From NCBI GenBank assembly GCA_002049455.2, contig KV918828.1, positions 221,698 to 285,697 of the forward strand: a DNA stretch of 64,000 nucleotides, read 5' to 3'. Of the stretch, positions 54,356 through 64,000 are shown one piece after another; the stretch's first letter is position 1; each line of letters starts with the position of its first letter. The notes below the pieces were generated by a model. The model was not told where the DNA came from, did not search any database, and saw only the letters and a program-made list of their open reading frames with translations. The position numbers and the translations under genes were made by a program. The DNA is from Porphyra umbilicalis. Lineage: Eukaryota; Rhodophyta; Bangiophyceae; Bangiales; Bangiaceae.

Positions 54356-55830
54356 CTAGTCCATCCGAAACACGCGGGCGCCCGGGTAGGCGGCCTCGAG
54401 GTACCGCCGCAGCCGCTCCGCCGCCGCCCGCGGCCCCGCGTCGAGCGGCCCGCGGGCGGCGGCAAGGACGACCACGTCGGGCGGCGGCGGCGGCGGCGGC
54501 GGGCGCTCGGCGGCATCCCCCGGCGGCGGGCGGCCCCACGGACGGGGGCCAGAGGCGGGGGGGGGGGCGCCGCCCCCCCCCCCCGCCCAAACACCGACCC
54601 GCCGTGCGGGCGGAGCTTGACGCGCACGTCGAGGTCGGCGCGGGGGCGGCGGGGGCGCCCCCCCCCCCCCCCCCCCCCCTCGGGGCGGGCGCGTAAAAGA
54701 CCAGCCGCACCCCCGCCGCCGTCGGCGTCACGTCAAAGTCGTCGGGGAGCGCCGCGGGGGGGGGCGCAAAGAGCCCCGCCGCGCCGCCGCCGGCGCCAAA
54801 GGCGAGGCCCGCCGCCCACTCGGCGCAGAGGCGGTCCGCCACCGACGCGGCGGCGGCGGTGGCGGCCGCCGCCGCGGCGGCACCGTCGGCGGCGGCGGGC
54901 GGCGGGGGGCCGTCGCTTCCTGACGGCCCGCCCGCAATGGCGGGGGCGGCATGCGGCGCGCCGCGCCCGCGGGGCGCGGCGCGCGACCCCCCCCCCCCCC
55001 CGCCCCCGGCCCACCGTCGGCGGCCGCCGCCGGCCCGAGGCGCCCGACCAGGATGGGGGTGTTTGCAAAAACCGGGGGGGCCCCCGCGCCGCCCCCCCCC
55101 CCCCCGCCACGCGCGCGGGCCGCGGCGGCCGCACGCCCAGCCGCAGCGCCGGCAGCTTGAGCAGCAGCTGCACCGCGTCGGCCCCATAGCGCGCCGCGGC
55201 ATCACGCCACAGCCGCCGGAGGAGCCCCCGCTCCCCCGGCAGGTGCTGGCACAGGCGCCCGGTCGGGGCGACAAAGGCGCGCACGGCCGTGACTTGCACG
55301 ACGACCACCGACGCGGCGGCGGGGGTGTCTGCCCGGGGACCCCCCCCGTCGGCGGCGGCGGCGGCGGCGGCGGGGGGGGCCCCACCTGCGGCGCCTCGGC
55401 CGCCTCGGCGGCGACGGCGAGGGTGCCCGCCACCCCCCCCCCCGCGTCGTAAAAGAGGAGCGTGGCGGGGTCGGCGCCCCCCCCCCACCCGCGCCGACGG
55501 CGACGGGGGTGGCCAACCCCGCGCCCGCCGAAAAGACCGCTTGCCGCAGCCACCCGCGGAGCCACGACGCAACGGCGGCCACGGCGGCGGCTTCCCCGTC
55601 GCCGTCGCCGCACCCGTCGTCACCGCCGTCACACCCGCCGCCGCCGCCGCCGCCGACGCCGACGCCGGCGGGGCGGTCGCCGCGGGGCGGGTGCGGCACC
55701 CACACTTGAAAGACGAGCGGCGTGTCGACGGTGCGGGGGCGGTCGGGCGGGATGTCCACCGGCGGGCGCGCGGGGGGGGGGAGGGGGGTGGCCGCCCCCC
55801 GCGTCAGCGTGGGGGAGAGGGGAGGGCGGG
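54356..55830 (-). CDS. Unrecognised low-complexity protein, frame scrambled at C/G runs
   Basis: The minus strand ends with PDVVVLAAARGPLDAGPRAA, ERLRRYLEAAYPGARVFRMD and TAG at 54356. Upstream, separate frames contain PDDFDVTPTAAGVRLVFYAP, RADLDVRVKLRPHGGSVFG, AASVADRLCAEWAAGLAFGA, LCQHLPGERGLLRRLWRDAA, RYGADAVQLLLKLPALRLGV, ADPATLLFYDAGGGVAGTLA, WLRGWLRQAVFSAGAGLATP and RPRTVDTPLVFQVWVPHPPR. Each looks real only between runs of 10 or more C or G (for example near 54559, 54658, 54985, 55085, 55435, 55480), so at least five run-length errors or indels would be needed. The start is not placed; it probably lies at or above 55800. No family recognised. Confidence 0.45.
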
Positions 55831-56600
55831 CCCCCCCCCCCCGCCCCCGCGCCGGGCGGCCCGCCGCCGCGGCCGCCGGCGGCCGCGCGTGCACCCGCGC
55901 GGCCGTCGTTGCCGCCCGCGCCGCGGTGGGCGGTCGCCGCGGCGGGGGGCGGGGCCCCCCCCCGCGGCCGCCCCCGCCGCGCGGCGGGCAGCAGCGGCGG
56001 CGGCCGCCGCGGCGCGGCGCCGCCGCCGCCGCCGCCCCCCGCGGGCGGCCGCCCCCACGGGGCGGCGGCGGGCGGCGGGGGGGCGCCCCAGGCGGCCGCG
56101 GCGGCTCGCGGGGCGGCGGCGGCGGCGGCGGCGGCACGCCCCCGTCGCTCGGGGGGGGGGGGGGCGTCGCCATGGGGGCCCCGCGGGGCGGCGCGCGCCG
56201 CGCGCCGCGCGCGCCGCGCCGCCGCCGCCGAGCGCGGGGGGGCGGGCGGGGCGGCGGCCGCCGCGCCGTGGGGGGGGGGGGGCGGCCCCCGGCGGGGGGA
56301 CCGAGGGGGGCGGAAACAAACGGCGCGAGGGGGGGGGGGAAACAAACGGCGCGAGGGGGGGAAGGGGGGGGTGGGGGCGGCAGAGGTCCGCGCCGGGCGC
56401 GTCGGCAAGAGGCGGGGGGAGGCGCACGGAATAGGGGGGGGGGGGGTGGGGGGGGGGGGGGGGGGGGGGGGAGCGGGTGGTGGACCGCGGCGCGTGGCCG
56501 GCGCCGCGAGCGGCCCGCGACGGGGCGGTGCGGTGGGGGGTCGGCGACGCGCCGAGATCTTTTGGTGGTGTGTGCTGTGCTGCGCCCCCTTTGGACTGCG
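55831..56600. other. Extreme poly-G/poly-C tract
   Basis: Many G or C runs of 8 or more, the longest at about 56449-56471. Reading frames here are meaningless. Confidence 0.6.
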
Positions 56601-56691
56601 TCTGGGGGTGTACAGTACAGCAGCGGTGATTTCTTCCGAGCAGACACTGGTGGAAAAATCCTTCTTGTCCGTGGCGCGCACCGGCGTCCAT

Positions 56692-56915
56692 ATGGATATA
56701 CATACTAGGCGGTCCCGCGGCCTGGGGCGCGGCGGGGCGCCGCTCCCAAGCGGCACGGCTTGCACGGAATGCGGTGGCGGGCCGTCCTCGGCTTGTGGTG
56801 CAGAGGCAACGGAGGGGTCTGCGGGGTGCCTCGCCGTCACGGGCCTCCCGTACTGTATTGATTGTGAGGCGCTCGGGCGCTCGGGCTGCGCACGGGGCCA
56901 AGGATGAAAAATAAA
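56692..56915 (+). other. Possible 3' end of a plus-strand transcript with poly(A) signal
   Basis: An in-frame ATG at 56692 (MDIHTRRSRGLGRGG) leads to a Cys-rich tail (ACTECGGG...LPYCIDCEALGRSGC) and stop at 56905-56907, followed at once by AATAAA (56910-56915). The cysteine spacing suggests metal binding, but upstream sequence is low-complexity and no family is seen. Confidence 0.3.
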
Positions 56916-57001
56916 GATCTTTGATTGTTCGCCCCCAGTTGTGGAATAAATAAGTTAGCGCGCTCCCGCAGCCCCCTCCACGGTCGCCCTCAGCGTCCGC
57001 C

Positions 57002-57654
57002 TCACACCCCCCCTGCGAGCACCGCGGCCACGCGCGGCAGCCACCCCGCCGCCACCGCCACGTCCAGCTGCATGCACAGGGGCGCGGCGACCATGGCCGC
57101 CGCCGGCCCCGCCACAATCGCCTGCGACGCCCCCTCCCACACGTGGTGGCCGGCGACCATGGCCACTTGGGTGGCCGCAATGCCCGCCACCCCCACCGCC
57201 ACGGCAACGCGCCGCCGCCCGCCGGCGGCGGCGAGGAGGCCCCGCGCGGCGAGCCACTCGGCGCCAAACAGGGCGGCCGCAAACGCGCCGACGGCCGGCT
57301 CGAGCGCCGCATAGTAGGCGACAAAGGCGACCGACACGATGAGGCCGACGTCGACCGCCAGCACGGTGCCGAGGCGCCGCCGTGCGGGCGCGGCCGCGCC
57401 GCTGCTGGTCACGGGGCGGGTCGTGAGCGCCGCCAGCAGCAGCAGGATGCTAACCTTGAGCACCGGCACCGCCGCCGCGTGGATGGTATAATTGACCGCC
57501 TCGGTGTGGGACGACATGTAAAAGGCGTGGAGGGACGCGAGGCTGTCGAGCGCCACGGGGGGGGGGGGGAGGAGGTGACCGTCGCCAGGGCGGCGGCATT
57601 GACGACGCCGATGAGGGCAACGTCCGCGGCGCTGGCGTTGAGGGCGGCGTCCAT
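57002..57654 (-). CDS. Mpo1/DUF962-like 2-hydroxy fatty acid lyase homologue (YGL010w-like)
   Basis: ATG at 57654 (MDAALNASAADVALIGVVNA). After a 13-G run (57557-57569) the frame must change by one base to continue VALDSLASLHAFYMSSHTEA. Family marks: SHTEAVNYTIHAAAVPV (the H...N...H region), several membrane helices (VSILLLLAALTTRP, VGLIVSVAFVAYYAALEPAV), then TQVAMVAGHHVWEGASQAIV, equivalent to the Q-x2-GH-x3-EG block of Mpo1-like proteins. Mpo1 is an ER membrane iron-dependent enzyme of fatty-acid alpha-oxidation in yeast; the function here is inferred by similarity. About 217 residues in total, a normal family length. Confidence 0.75.
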
Positions 57655-58650
57655 GGTAGTGGGTGGTGGGTCGGGGGCACAAGGATGCAGCGGGGCGTCA
57701 CGGGGGTGGTGACTTGGGAGGAGTGGGGGTGATGGGTGTGGGGGTGCGGGTGTCGGTGGTCGAGTGTGGTGCTTGGCTGCCGAGTCCGTCGGGAGAGATT
57801 TGTTGGAGCGGAGGGGGAGGCCCTATGTACCCAGCTGGTACGTCTGCGACTGCCGTGGCGCTCTTGTACAGGGCCGCGGGGGCGCCCACGGCGAGATTTA
57901 CCAACTCGCCAGAGGCGCCCAGGGTGGAAAGGCGGCGCGGGCGCGCTCGCGGCCGCCCGTGCGCACACGCGCGGCCGCACCTGTGCGGGGTAGCGGCACC
58001 TTGGCTTGGCGGTCCGGGCATGGCACACGTGACTGGAATTTGGGGGTGCTGCGTGTTCCCAAGCTGTCGTCCTCCGCCCCTCCCAACAGGAAGCACGGTG
58101 TAGCGGGCAGCATTGCGTCTGGCGAGCCGGCCTGGCTTCCCAGAGGCTTGGAGCAGTACTCTACTGGCGGGCACGCGCTAACGAGCAGGGACCGGGTGGC
58201 ACCCTCCGAGGGGATCTGTATGCGCGTGGTCCGACCATGGCGGGCGCCGACGGGGTCCGCGGAGATCAGCTGAGGCCTGGCAGCCTAGAGCCCCGTCTGT
58301 GCCACTGCCCTGAGAGAGGGATTGGAGCTTGACCGCAGCCCTCCCCCCCCCCGGCCAAGCCCCCCTGCAGGTCTCGACCCACTGGATGCCTGGCGTCTTG
58401 TTGGCTCAGAATGAGTCCACCACGGCCGTTGAGAGAGGCGGGAGATACTCGACATTAATATCTGACGGGCATTGGCCCAGTCGGGTTGGCGCCCCCACTG
58501 GTACTGGCGCACACTGCCCAAGTCACGAGTCAAGCGTGATCCACCGTCACCGCCACAGCCCCACTGTACTTGGCAGTCTCTCCCCCGATATTGGCGTCCG
58601 CCGCCGACGGCTGCGTGTACATGGACCCTGAGGGGGGTGGCGACGGACAG
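57655..58650. other. Intergenic
   Basis: No supported gene. Frames on both strands are open but unconvincing. Confidence 0.4.
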
Positions 58651-58695
58651 GGTACCATCATGGTACCGCCGCGTGATTATGATAATCACGCGGCG
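58651..58695. other. Two adjoining perfect palindromes
   Basis: GGTACCATCATGGTACC (58651-58667) and, sharing one base, CGCCGCGTGATTAT-G-ATAATCACGCGGCG (58667-58695, 14-bp arms). They lie immediately before the 16-bp minisatellite. Confidence 0.9.
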
Positions 58696-58705
58696 AGATG
58701 GGACG

Positions 58706-59157
58706 GGCGGCGGTGGGAACCGGCGGCGGTGGGAACCGGCGGTGGTGGGAACCGGCGGCGGTGGGAACCGGCGGCGGTGGGAACCGGCGGCGGTGGGAAC
58801 CGGCGGCGGTGGGAACCGGCGGTGGTGGGAACCGGCGGCGGTGGGAACCGGCGGCGGTGGGAACCGGCGGCGGTAGGAACCGGCGGTGGTGGGAACCGGC
58901 GGCGGTGGGAACCGGCGGCGGTGGGAACCGGCGGCGGTGGGAACCGGCGGCGGTGGGAACCGGCGGCGGTGGGAACCGGCGGCGGTGGGAACCGGCGGCG
59001 GTGGGAACCGGCGGCGGTGGGAACCGGCGGCGGTGGGAACCGGCGGCGGTGGGAACCGGCGGCGGTGGGAACCGGCGGCGGTGGGAACCGGCGGCGGTGG
59101 GAACCGGCGGCGGTGGGAACCGGCGGCGGTGGGAACCGGCGGCGGTGGGAACCGGCG
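58706..59157. repeat. 16-bp minisatellite, about 28 units
   Basis: GGGAACCGGCGGCGGT repeated about 28 times with rare variants (GGTGGT, GGTAGG). As 16 is not divisible by 3, each frame cycles through GNRRRWEPAAVGTGG. The ORFs here are not genes. Confidence 0.95.
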
Positions 59158-59205
59158 CGATGATTGAATTCATCGCGCCGGTTCCCACCGCCGCCGGTTC
59201 CCACC
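59128..59205. other. 36-bp perfect inverted repeat ending the minisatellite
   Basis: 59128-59163 is the exact reverse complement of 59170-59205 with a 6-nt centre (TTGAAT). The right arm contains two minisatellite units in inverted orientation. Confidence 0.9.
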
Positions 59206-60500
59206 GTGACGCCCCCACCCAACTGCCTCGCCCGCACGCGGGTGCGGATCGCCGCCGAGGCGAAACGAAGACAGTCATCCGAAAGCTGCCGACAAAGTCG
59301 AACGCCTCCTGCGCGCCCCCGCTGGTACAGAATCGTGGACTGGCTGCACACGCGTCAGGTTGCCCATGCGGGTTTACTCTGCCGCTACATATCGCCCATG
59401 CATGTGCCGGCTGGCTGCCGTTGCCGACGGCATCGAAGACCGCACAAGATCACATGCAGGCCCGACTGCGGGGGGTGCAGTGGGCCAGAGCACACGTGCT
59501 ACTCTTCCGCATTGCGAATCCCAAAGTCTGTGCACTGCGTTGGCGTCCGTGCGCATGGCCCTCCAGCCTTGAAACGATGCGAAGAAGGCAGACTGGCTCT
59601 CTCGGCGGTCTTCGAGGCGTGAGTGTACAGTCAATCCCCGACCTTGTCACACCCGCTCAAGGCCCAGGTGGGCCTTGAACGAGTCGACCGACGATCGCCC
59701 CCAGAGAGGCGATCAAGGCATATTCTCACGTCGCGCAAGGCTCTGAGCACCATTTCAGAGACCGACCTGCATTGATTGCATCAGGAGGGCAGCTTCTTGT
59801 CACGATTGTTGATGAAGTAGCCTTCCTAACTGGCTGTGGCAATAGTGCTGGCAGGTGCAATTGGTGCCGTAGGTGTGGGCCATCATCGAGGATTGACTGT
59901 ATCGTCAACCGTGTCGCGGGAAGCGACAAAGCCTCTTGGCAAGACGAGAGCCACCGTCAGACATCCTGAACATGCTGATCGACGCACTACGCGAGAACGA
60001 GCGCGTGCGAGCTACAAAACCTACCAGCTGTTCACGCCCGACTGGCGACACCCATGAGCATACACGGCGTACGCGACAGCCGAAACGGCGGATTGCGCAA
60101 AGCCGCACGGGTACAACACGTCCTATCACACCCTGGTGCTGGCGAATGGAAGCGTAATCGTGTCATTGTCTTGGGCGGGGTGGAGCGGCATCGGCAGCTA
60201 CGAAACCGTCGTATTTACATCGTCGAAATGAAGGACGCCGGCCCGTTGCGTAACTGCGTGTAACGGATGTACATATGGCGCGTTGTGTCCTACCAGCGCT
60301 ACGAATGCCAAAGCCGCGAGAGGCTTGGCCCTACCAAGGGGAGGCGGCTGGCATGGTGCTGAAGGGCGCGGCGTCGCTGAGCAAAGAAATCGGCCACAGA
60401 CAAGCTACCATGAGAGTAGAGGTGGCACAGTCCGCCCAGACGAGGTATTCGTTACACTTGCAAGCAACAGAATTTGCATTCAAAAAGAATAAAGTGTTCC
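59206..60500. other. No gene recognised
   Basis: Neutral composition with short ORFs. A 10-bp-arm palindrome TCAAGGCCCA-GG-TGGGCCTTGA lies at 59657-59678. Confidence 0.4.
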
Positions 60501-60508
60501 TTCTGTTT

Positions 60509-60867
60509 CTACAGCGTTCGCAGGACCAACCACACCAGCGCGTGCACCACCCCGAGGAGCATATGCACACCCACCGTCGCCGACACAGCCCCGTAACCGA
60601 CATCTAACCGCCCAAGGCGGTGGCCACATCCACTCGCGAGACGCAGCTGCAGCACAACCCGACGTGGCATCCGAAGGCACTGTCATCACCAGGCATCACC
60701 AACCAGCGGTCGCCTGCTTCGTATACAGCCTGATGCAAGGTGACCGACGACGTACGGCAGGCCACCCCGCGGCTGTACTGCCACTTACATGGGGGCTTGG
60801 CGGCCACCACGACCACAGCCGTGTCGGTTGCAGCCACCACCACCGCCAGCACCAGAGGAGAGGCCAC
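60509..60867 (-). CDS. Possible small membrane protein or exons, unrecognised
   Basis: Two overlapping minus frames look protein-like: 60867-60604 (MASPLVLAVVVAATDTAVVV, then SRGVACRTSSVTLHQAVYEA) and a frame ending at TAG 60509 with a clear hydrophobic helix (VSATVGVHMLLGVVHALVWL). They could be exons of one membrane protein, but no splice sites could be placed. Confidence 0.25.
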
Positions 60868-61150
60868 TTTCGCCGGTTGCCATCGGAAAGGCCACCCCCG
60901 TGCTCAAACCGGACAACGAAGGAAACCACACGTACGTGTGTCACCGCCGCAGCCTGCCCGCGCGGCGCCACGGCGCGAGCAGGTCCACACTCGCCGACGC
61001 CGCCAGCCGGCCACACCGTGGCCGCCGCCATCCGCTACGGCAGCGCCGACCAAGCCCGCGGTCGCCGCCGTCCACATCCGGACACCCACATCACGACGAC
61101 CATCATAGGCAGTGCCCTCATAGATGGCTGCAGCCTGGTCAACGGCAGCC

Positions 61151-64000
61151 CTATTGCCCCGGGTTGAACGGCGGCAGCTGTGGCGGGGCCCCCCAGTTGA
61201 CGCCCGCGACGGGCGGCATGTTCTGCATGACAGGCGGTGCGGTGGGCGCGGCGCCCAGGGGCGGCGGCATATTCTGCATCACAGGAGGGGCGGTCGGCTC
61301 CGCCCCCACCGCTGCGGCGCCTGGGGGACCCGCCGGGAGCCAGCCGCCGCTGCCAAATGGCCCGCCCGCCAGTGGCGCCGCAAGTGCCGGGGCCTGCGCC
61401 CGCGCAGCAGCGTGCGCGTGCGCCTGTGCCAGCGCCTGCGCGCGCTCACGCTGCACCATTGCATACCGCTGCTGTTCTTGCTGCCGCCGCTGCTGTTGCA
61501 GATGCGCCTGCACTTGTGCGTGAGCATGTTGTTGCTGGACCTGCGCGAACGCTTGCTGCGCCGCCGACTGTTCTCGCTCGGCCCGCGCTTGCATGCGCTG
61601 CTGGCCCTGCCGCATCGCCAGCAACGGCGCCTGGAGCTCCGCGCGTTGCCGAGCACCAAGCACCTGCTGCATGCTGCCAAGAGCCGGTCCTTGTTGCTGA
61701 AGCTGCTGCAAGTGAGCCCACGCCGCAGCCACTGGATCGGCAACCGCACCAGGCGCAGACCGCCGCCGGGCCTTGCGCCGCATGGGCATCGCCTCCGCGA
61801 GCGGCGGCGGCAGAAGTGCTGGTGCCGCCGGCGGAGGGGCAAAGAGCGGGGCAGCTGCAGCAGCAGCAGCAGTTCCCGTGCCGGCATGATTAGCTGCCGC
61901 CGCCGCCACAATCTGCGCATGCCGCGCCGCCCGCTGCGCGGCCGTCTCGGCGTTGGCGTCCTCGCCCGAGAAGCGACCAAAGAGTGACATGACCTCCTCC
62001 AAGGTGAGGCGCTGGCGGCCCAGCGTCTGAACGCCCTCTACGCCCAGGGCGCCAGAGGCCATCTCCTCCTTCTTGGCTTGAATTTCCAGGATCTTGGTCT
62101 CCACCGACGAACCGATGTGCAGGCGGTAGACGTGCACATGCTTGGTCTGTCCGATGCGGTGGCAACGGCCGACGGCTTGCGCTTCGACGGCAGGGTTCCA
62201 CCACCTGTGAGAGTGGACAACCACAAGGGAGGGACGCAAGCGATTGGTGGGAACGGTTGCCGCGCAGAACAAAGACATGGGGGGTTGGTGAGGACGAGGG
62301 AGATTGGGGAGAACGAAGGGCGAGAGTGACCGAGAGAAAAAACAAAGCGGACCAGACAGAAGCGCAAGGAGCGAAAAGCACCCACACGAGGTCAGCACGA
62401 CAGTCAGGTCACGCTCTCCACGAGACACACCACGACGATAGGTCGACAATAGCGGCAAGGCGACAAGAGCAGAAGCATCGAGGGGGGTAGAAACGTACAT
62501 GTCCATCATGAAGACGTGGTTGGCATTGGTGAGGGTGAGCCCCGTCCCCGCTGCGTGCAGCGACATGAGTATGACGCTGCAATCCGAGCGGGTCTTGAAC
62601 TCGTCAATGGCCGCCGTCCGGTCGTCCATCTTCATCGTGCCGTCGATGCGGGTGTAGCGGAAACCGTCTTGTTCCATCGGCACCTCAATCAGGTCGAGCA
62701 TTGCGGTCCACTGGGAATAGACGAGCGCCTTCTCGTCTGGCTTGGTCTCCCGCAGCAGAGCGAGCTCGTCCATCAGCGCCTGGATCTTGGTCGACAGCAG
62801 GAACTTGCGGCCGCCCTTCTCGTCGGGCTTAGCGGAACCGGCGGCGGCGGCTGCCGTCGCATCAACCTTGGCCGGCGGCTCCTCCTCGTCTTCTTCCTCA
62901 TCGGCCGCGAGCGCGTCGGTCTTGATGCCTGCCAGGTTCGGCTTGATCACCACACCGCCAGCCACGCCGGCAGCCACCGCCTCGGATGCCTTGCGCTTGC
63001 TGGCGGCGAGCGCGTCGATGGCCATCTCGTCAAACCTCTCCACATCCCCGCTGTTGCCCTTGCCGACCAGGCGGGCGGGTGCTTTTCCCTTACCCTTGCC
63101 CTTGCCCTTGCTGCTGCCCTGGGGCCCGCCGATGGCCGCCGCCTCCTTGCGTTGCTCGTACACAGCGTGCACCTCCTGGCGGATGAGGCTCAGGTTCAAC
63201 TTGGCATTGACGTCGGCCAGCGACTGCCGGCACTGGGGGCACGTGTCGCTCTCTGCTGACCACGACGTGTTGCACGTACTGCAACTAAAGTGGCCACAAG
63301 AGGTGACGATGGCCTCGGGCCCAAAGCCGTCAAAGCAGATCGGGCACACCTTGCCCTCGTCCGACTCGTTGTCGGGCGCCATCACCTCGATGAGGCGCTT
63401 TTGCACCGGCTCGGGCAGGTTGGACAGCAACGACGCGCCGCGGGCGATGCGGGTTGCGGCCCGCTCCAGCTCCTCCCGCGAGAAGCCGTCATCCTTGGTG
63501 ATGAGATGCGGGTGGGAACACGCCTGCCGCAGCCGCAGAAGCAACACCAGCACGGAGAAGAGGTTGGCCATAACCGTTCCCGCCTTGACGTACTTGTTGA
63601 ACTGCACGCGAGTCTTGTTCTCCAGCGCCTGGTAGATGGCCCGCTCGTCGGCGCTGAACTGGAGCGCCCGCAACGCCACGTTCTTGGGCGGCAGCGTCAG
63701 CAGCGGGACGCCGTCAATCGTGTCACCCTTGGTGCGCCGCAGCAGCACCGTGCCAAGCACGACTTGGAAGCGCTTGAAGGCGCGCTCCCGCACGGACGGG
63801 ATGCCCGAGTTGAGCCGCTTCTTCCACAGCTTATTCCACTCAGAGTACGTGTCGACAATGTAGTAGCGGAGGAAGAGGAAGAGGCTGTAGATGTCGTCGA
63901 CGCTGTTTTGGATGGGCGTCCCCGACAGGCACCACCGCCGGTCGGCACGGAGGAGGTAGGCACCACGCGCCTGCAGTGACCGCCGGTTCTTGATCACCTG
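61151..64000 (-). CDS. SNF2-family ATPase with internal RING finger (Rad5/Rad16/HLTF class), 3' part
   Basis: The gene enters from the right edge, so helicase motifs I-II are outside. Present: IKNRRS, LSGTPIQN (motif III, about 63906-63928), the SNF2 second half with RRTKGDTIDGVPLLTLPPKN, a C3HC4 RING (CPICFDGF...CGHFSCSTCN...CPQC, about 63222-63349), a Lys/Gly linker (GKGKGKGKAPARLVGKG), and the helicase C lobe: ALVYSQWTAMLDLIE, RIDGTMKMDDRTAAI, SLHAAGTGLTLTNANHV, WWNPAVEAQAVGRCHRIGQ. A RING between the lobes marks the Rad5/Rad16/HLTF/SHPRH group, nuclear DNA translocases that act as ubiquitin ligases in DNA repair or damage tolerance; the exact orthologue is not decided. The C-terminus is Ala/Gln-rich coiled coil with a doubled APTAPPVMQNMPP, ending PPFNPGQ. 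One intron at 62205-62498. Confidence 0.9.
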   Translation of the reverse strand, partial: QVIKNRRSLQARGAYLLRADRRWCLSGTPIQNSVDDIYSLFLFLRYYIVDTYSEWNKLWKKRLNSGIPSVRERAFKRFQVVLGTVLLRRTKGDTIDGVPLLTLPPKNVALRALQFSADERAIYQALENKTRVQFNKYVKAGTVMANLFSVLVLLLRLRQACSHPHLITKDDGFSREELERAATRIARGASLLSNLPEPVQKRLIEVMAPDNESDEGKVCPICFDGFGPEAIVTSCGHFSCSTCNTSWSAESDTCPQCRQSLADVNAKLNLSLIRQEVHAVYEQRKEAAAIGGPQGSSKGKGKGKGKAPARLVGKGNSGDVERFDEMAIDALAASKRKASEAVAAGVAGGVVIKPNLAGIKTDALAADEEEDEEEPPAKVDATAAAAAGSAKPDEKGGRKFLLSTKIQALMDELALLRETKPDEKALVYSQWTAMLDLIEVPMEQDGFRYTRIDGTMKMDDRTAAIDEFKTRSDCSVILMSLHAAGTGLTLTNANHVFMMDMYVSTPLDASALVALPLLSTYRRGVSRGERDLTVVLTSCGCFSLLALLSGPLCFFSRSLSPFVLPNLPRPHQPPMSLFCAATVPTNRLRPSLVVVHSHRWWNPAVEAQAVGRCHRIGQTKHVHVYRLHIGSSVETKILEIQAKKEEMASGALGVEGVQTLGRQRLTLEEVMSLFGRFSGEDANAETAAQRAARHAQIVAAAAANHAGTGTAAAAAAAPLFAPPPAAPALLPPPLAEAMPMRRKARRRSAPGAVADPVAAAWAHLQQLQQQGPALGSMQQVLGARQRAELQAPLLAMRQGQQRMQARAEREQSAAQQAFAQVQQQHAHAQVQAHLQQQRRQQEQQRYAMVQRERAQALAQAHAHAAARAQAPALAAPLAGGPFGSGGWLPAGPPGAAAVGAEPTAPPVMQNMPPPLGAAPTAPPVMQNMPPVAGVNWGAPPQLPPFNPGQ
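62205..62498 (-). other. 294-bp intron in the SNF2 gene
   Basis: 5' site ATGGACAT|GTACGT, 3' site CTCTCACAG|GTGG. Splicing joins HVFMMD-M-WWNPAVE, exactly the conserved DxWWNPAVE block. 294 is divisible by 3 and the intron has no in-frame stop, so unspliced RNA would add 98 residues without truncation. Confidence 0.9.

Noticed and set aside
55722-56708. Plus-strand ORF of 328 codons made of Gly/Arg/Pro runs
   Set aside because: Lies in poly-G/poly-C DNA with no protein-like segment.
58690-59350. Long ORFs of GNRRRWEPAAVGTGG repeats on both strands
   Set aside because: They are translations of the 16-bp minisatellite; all frames are open for the same reason and no flanking unique coding sequence exists.

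Overview
The window is nuclear DNA from a eukaryote. Much of it is extremely GC-rich, and the genes are large, alanine/proline/glycine-rich and almost intronless: only one spliceosomal intron could be placed with confidence. A thioredoxin-like protein with a plastid-type leader suggests a photosynthetic host. Together these traits fit a bangiophyte red alga (Porphyra/Pyropia type) best, but that is inference; no taxonomic marker was searched. No tRNA, rRNA or CRISPR was seen.

Layout. (1) 1-20.9 kb is repeat and transposon territory. A PIF/Harbinger-like element is represented by a truncated left half (1-4787) and a more complete copy (about 8.99-20.8 kb). The complete copy has hairpin minisatellites, then a very long alanine-rich ORF with a NAM-associated/trihelix-like DNA-binding domain, then about 3.4 kb of GCGGCCGC-rich satellite, then an intact convergent DD35E Harbinger transposase. 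The region between the copies holds older repeats, including a 775-bp hAT-like MITE that splits a repeat unit. (2) 20.9-38.6 kb is lower-GC, TE-rich DNA: a 249-bp tandem array holding a TA-flanked MITE, a second member of that MITE family, and two hAT-like elements with perfect 8-bp target duplications. An old minus-strand ORF (29.7-32.4 kb) regains one reading frame only when both of its inserted elements are removed. One hAT-like element carries a BED-like zinc-finger ORF. (3) 40.8-64 kb holds host genes, all on the minus strand: an APH/choline-kinase-fold protein, a PP4R1-like HEAT-repeat protein, a plastid thioredoxin-like protein, an unrecognised low-complexity protein, an Mpo1/DUF962-like ER protein, and the 3' part of a RING-containing SNF2 ATPase (Rad5/Rad16/HLTF class) that runs off the right edge.

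How it works together. The transposase and the trihelix-like protein are the two proteins PIF/Harbinger elements normally need (nuclease plus DNA-binding partner), so they read as one system, now decayed in the partner gene. Several conserved host genes are broken at long C or G runs exactly where family similarity demands one frame. Assembly error at homopolymers is the likeliest cause. Long stretches (20.8-21.9, 23.7-26.1, 42.4-44.4, 49.3-51.4 and 59.2-60.5 kb) contain open frames on all strands only because of base composition, and I do not call genes there.
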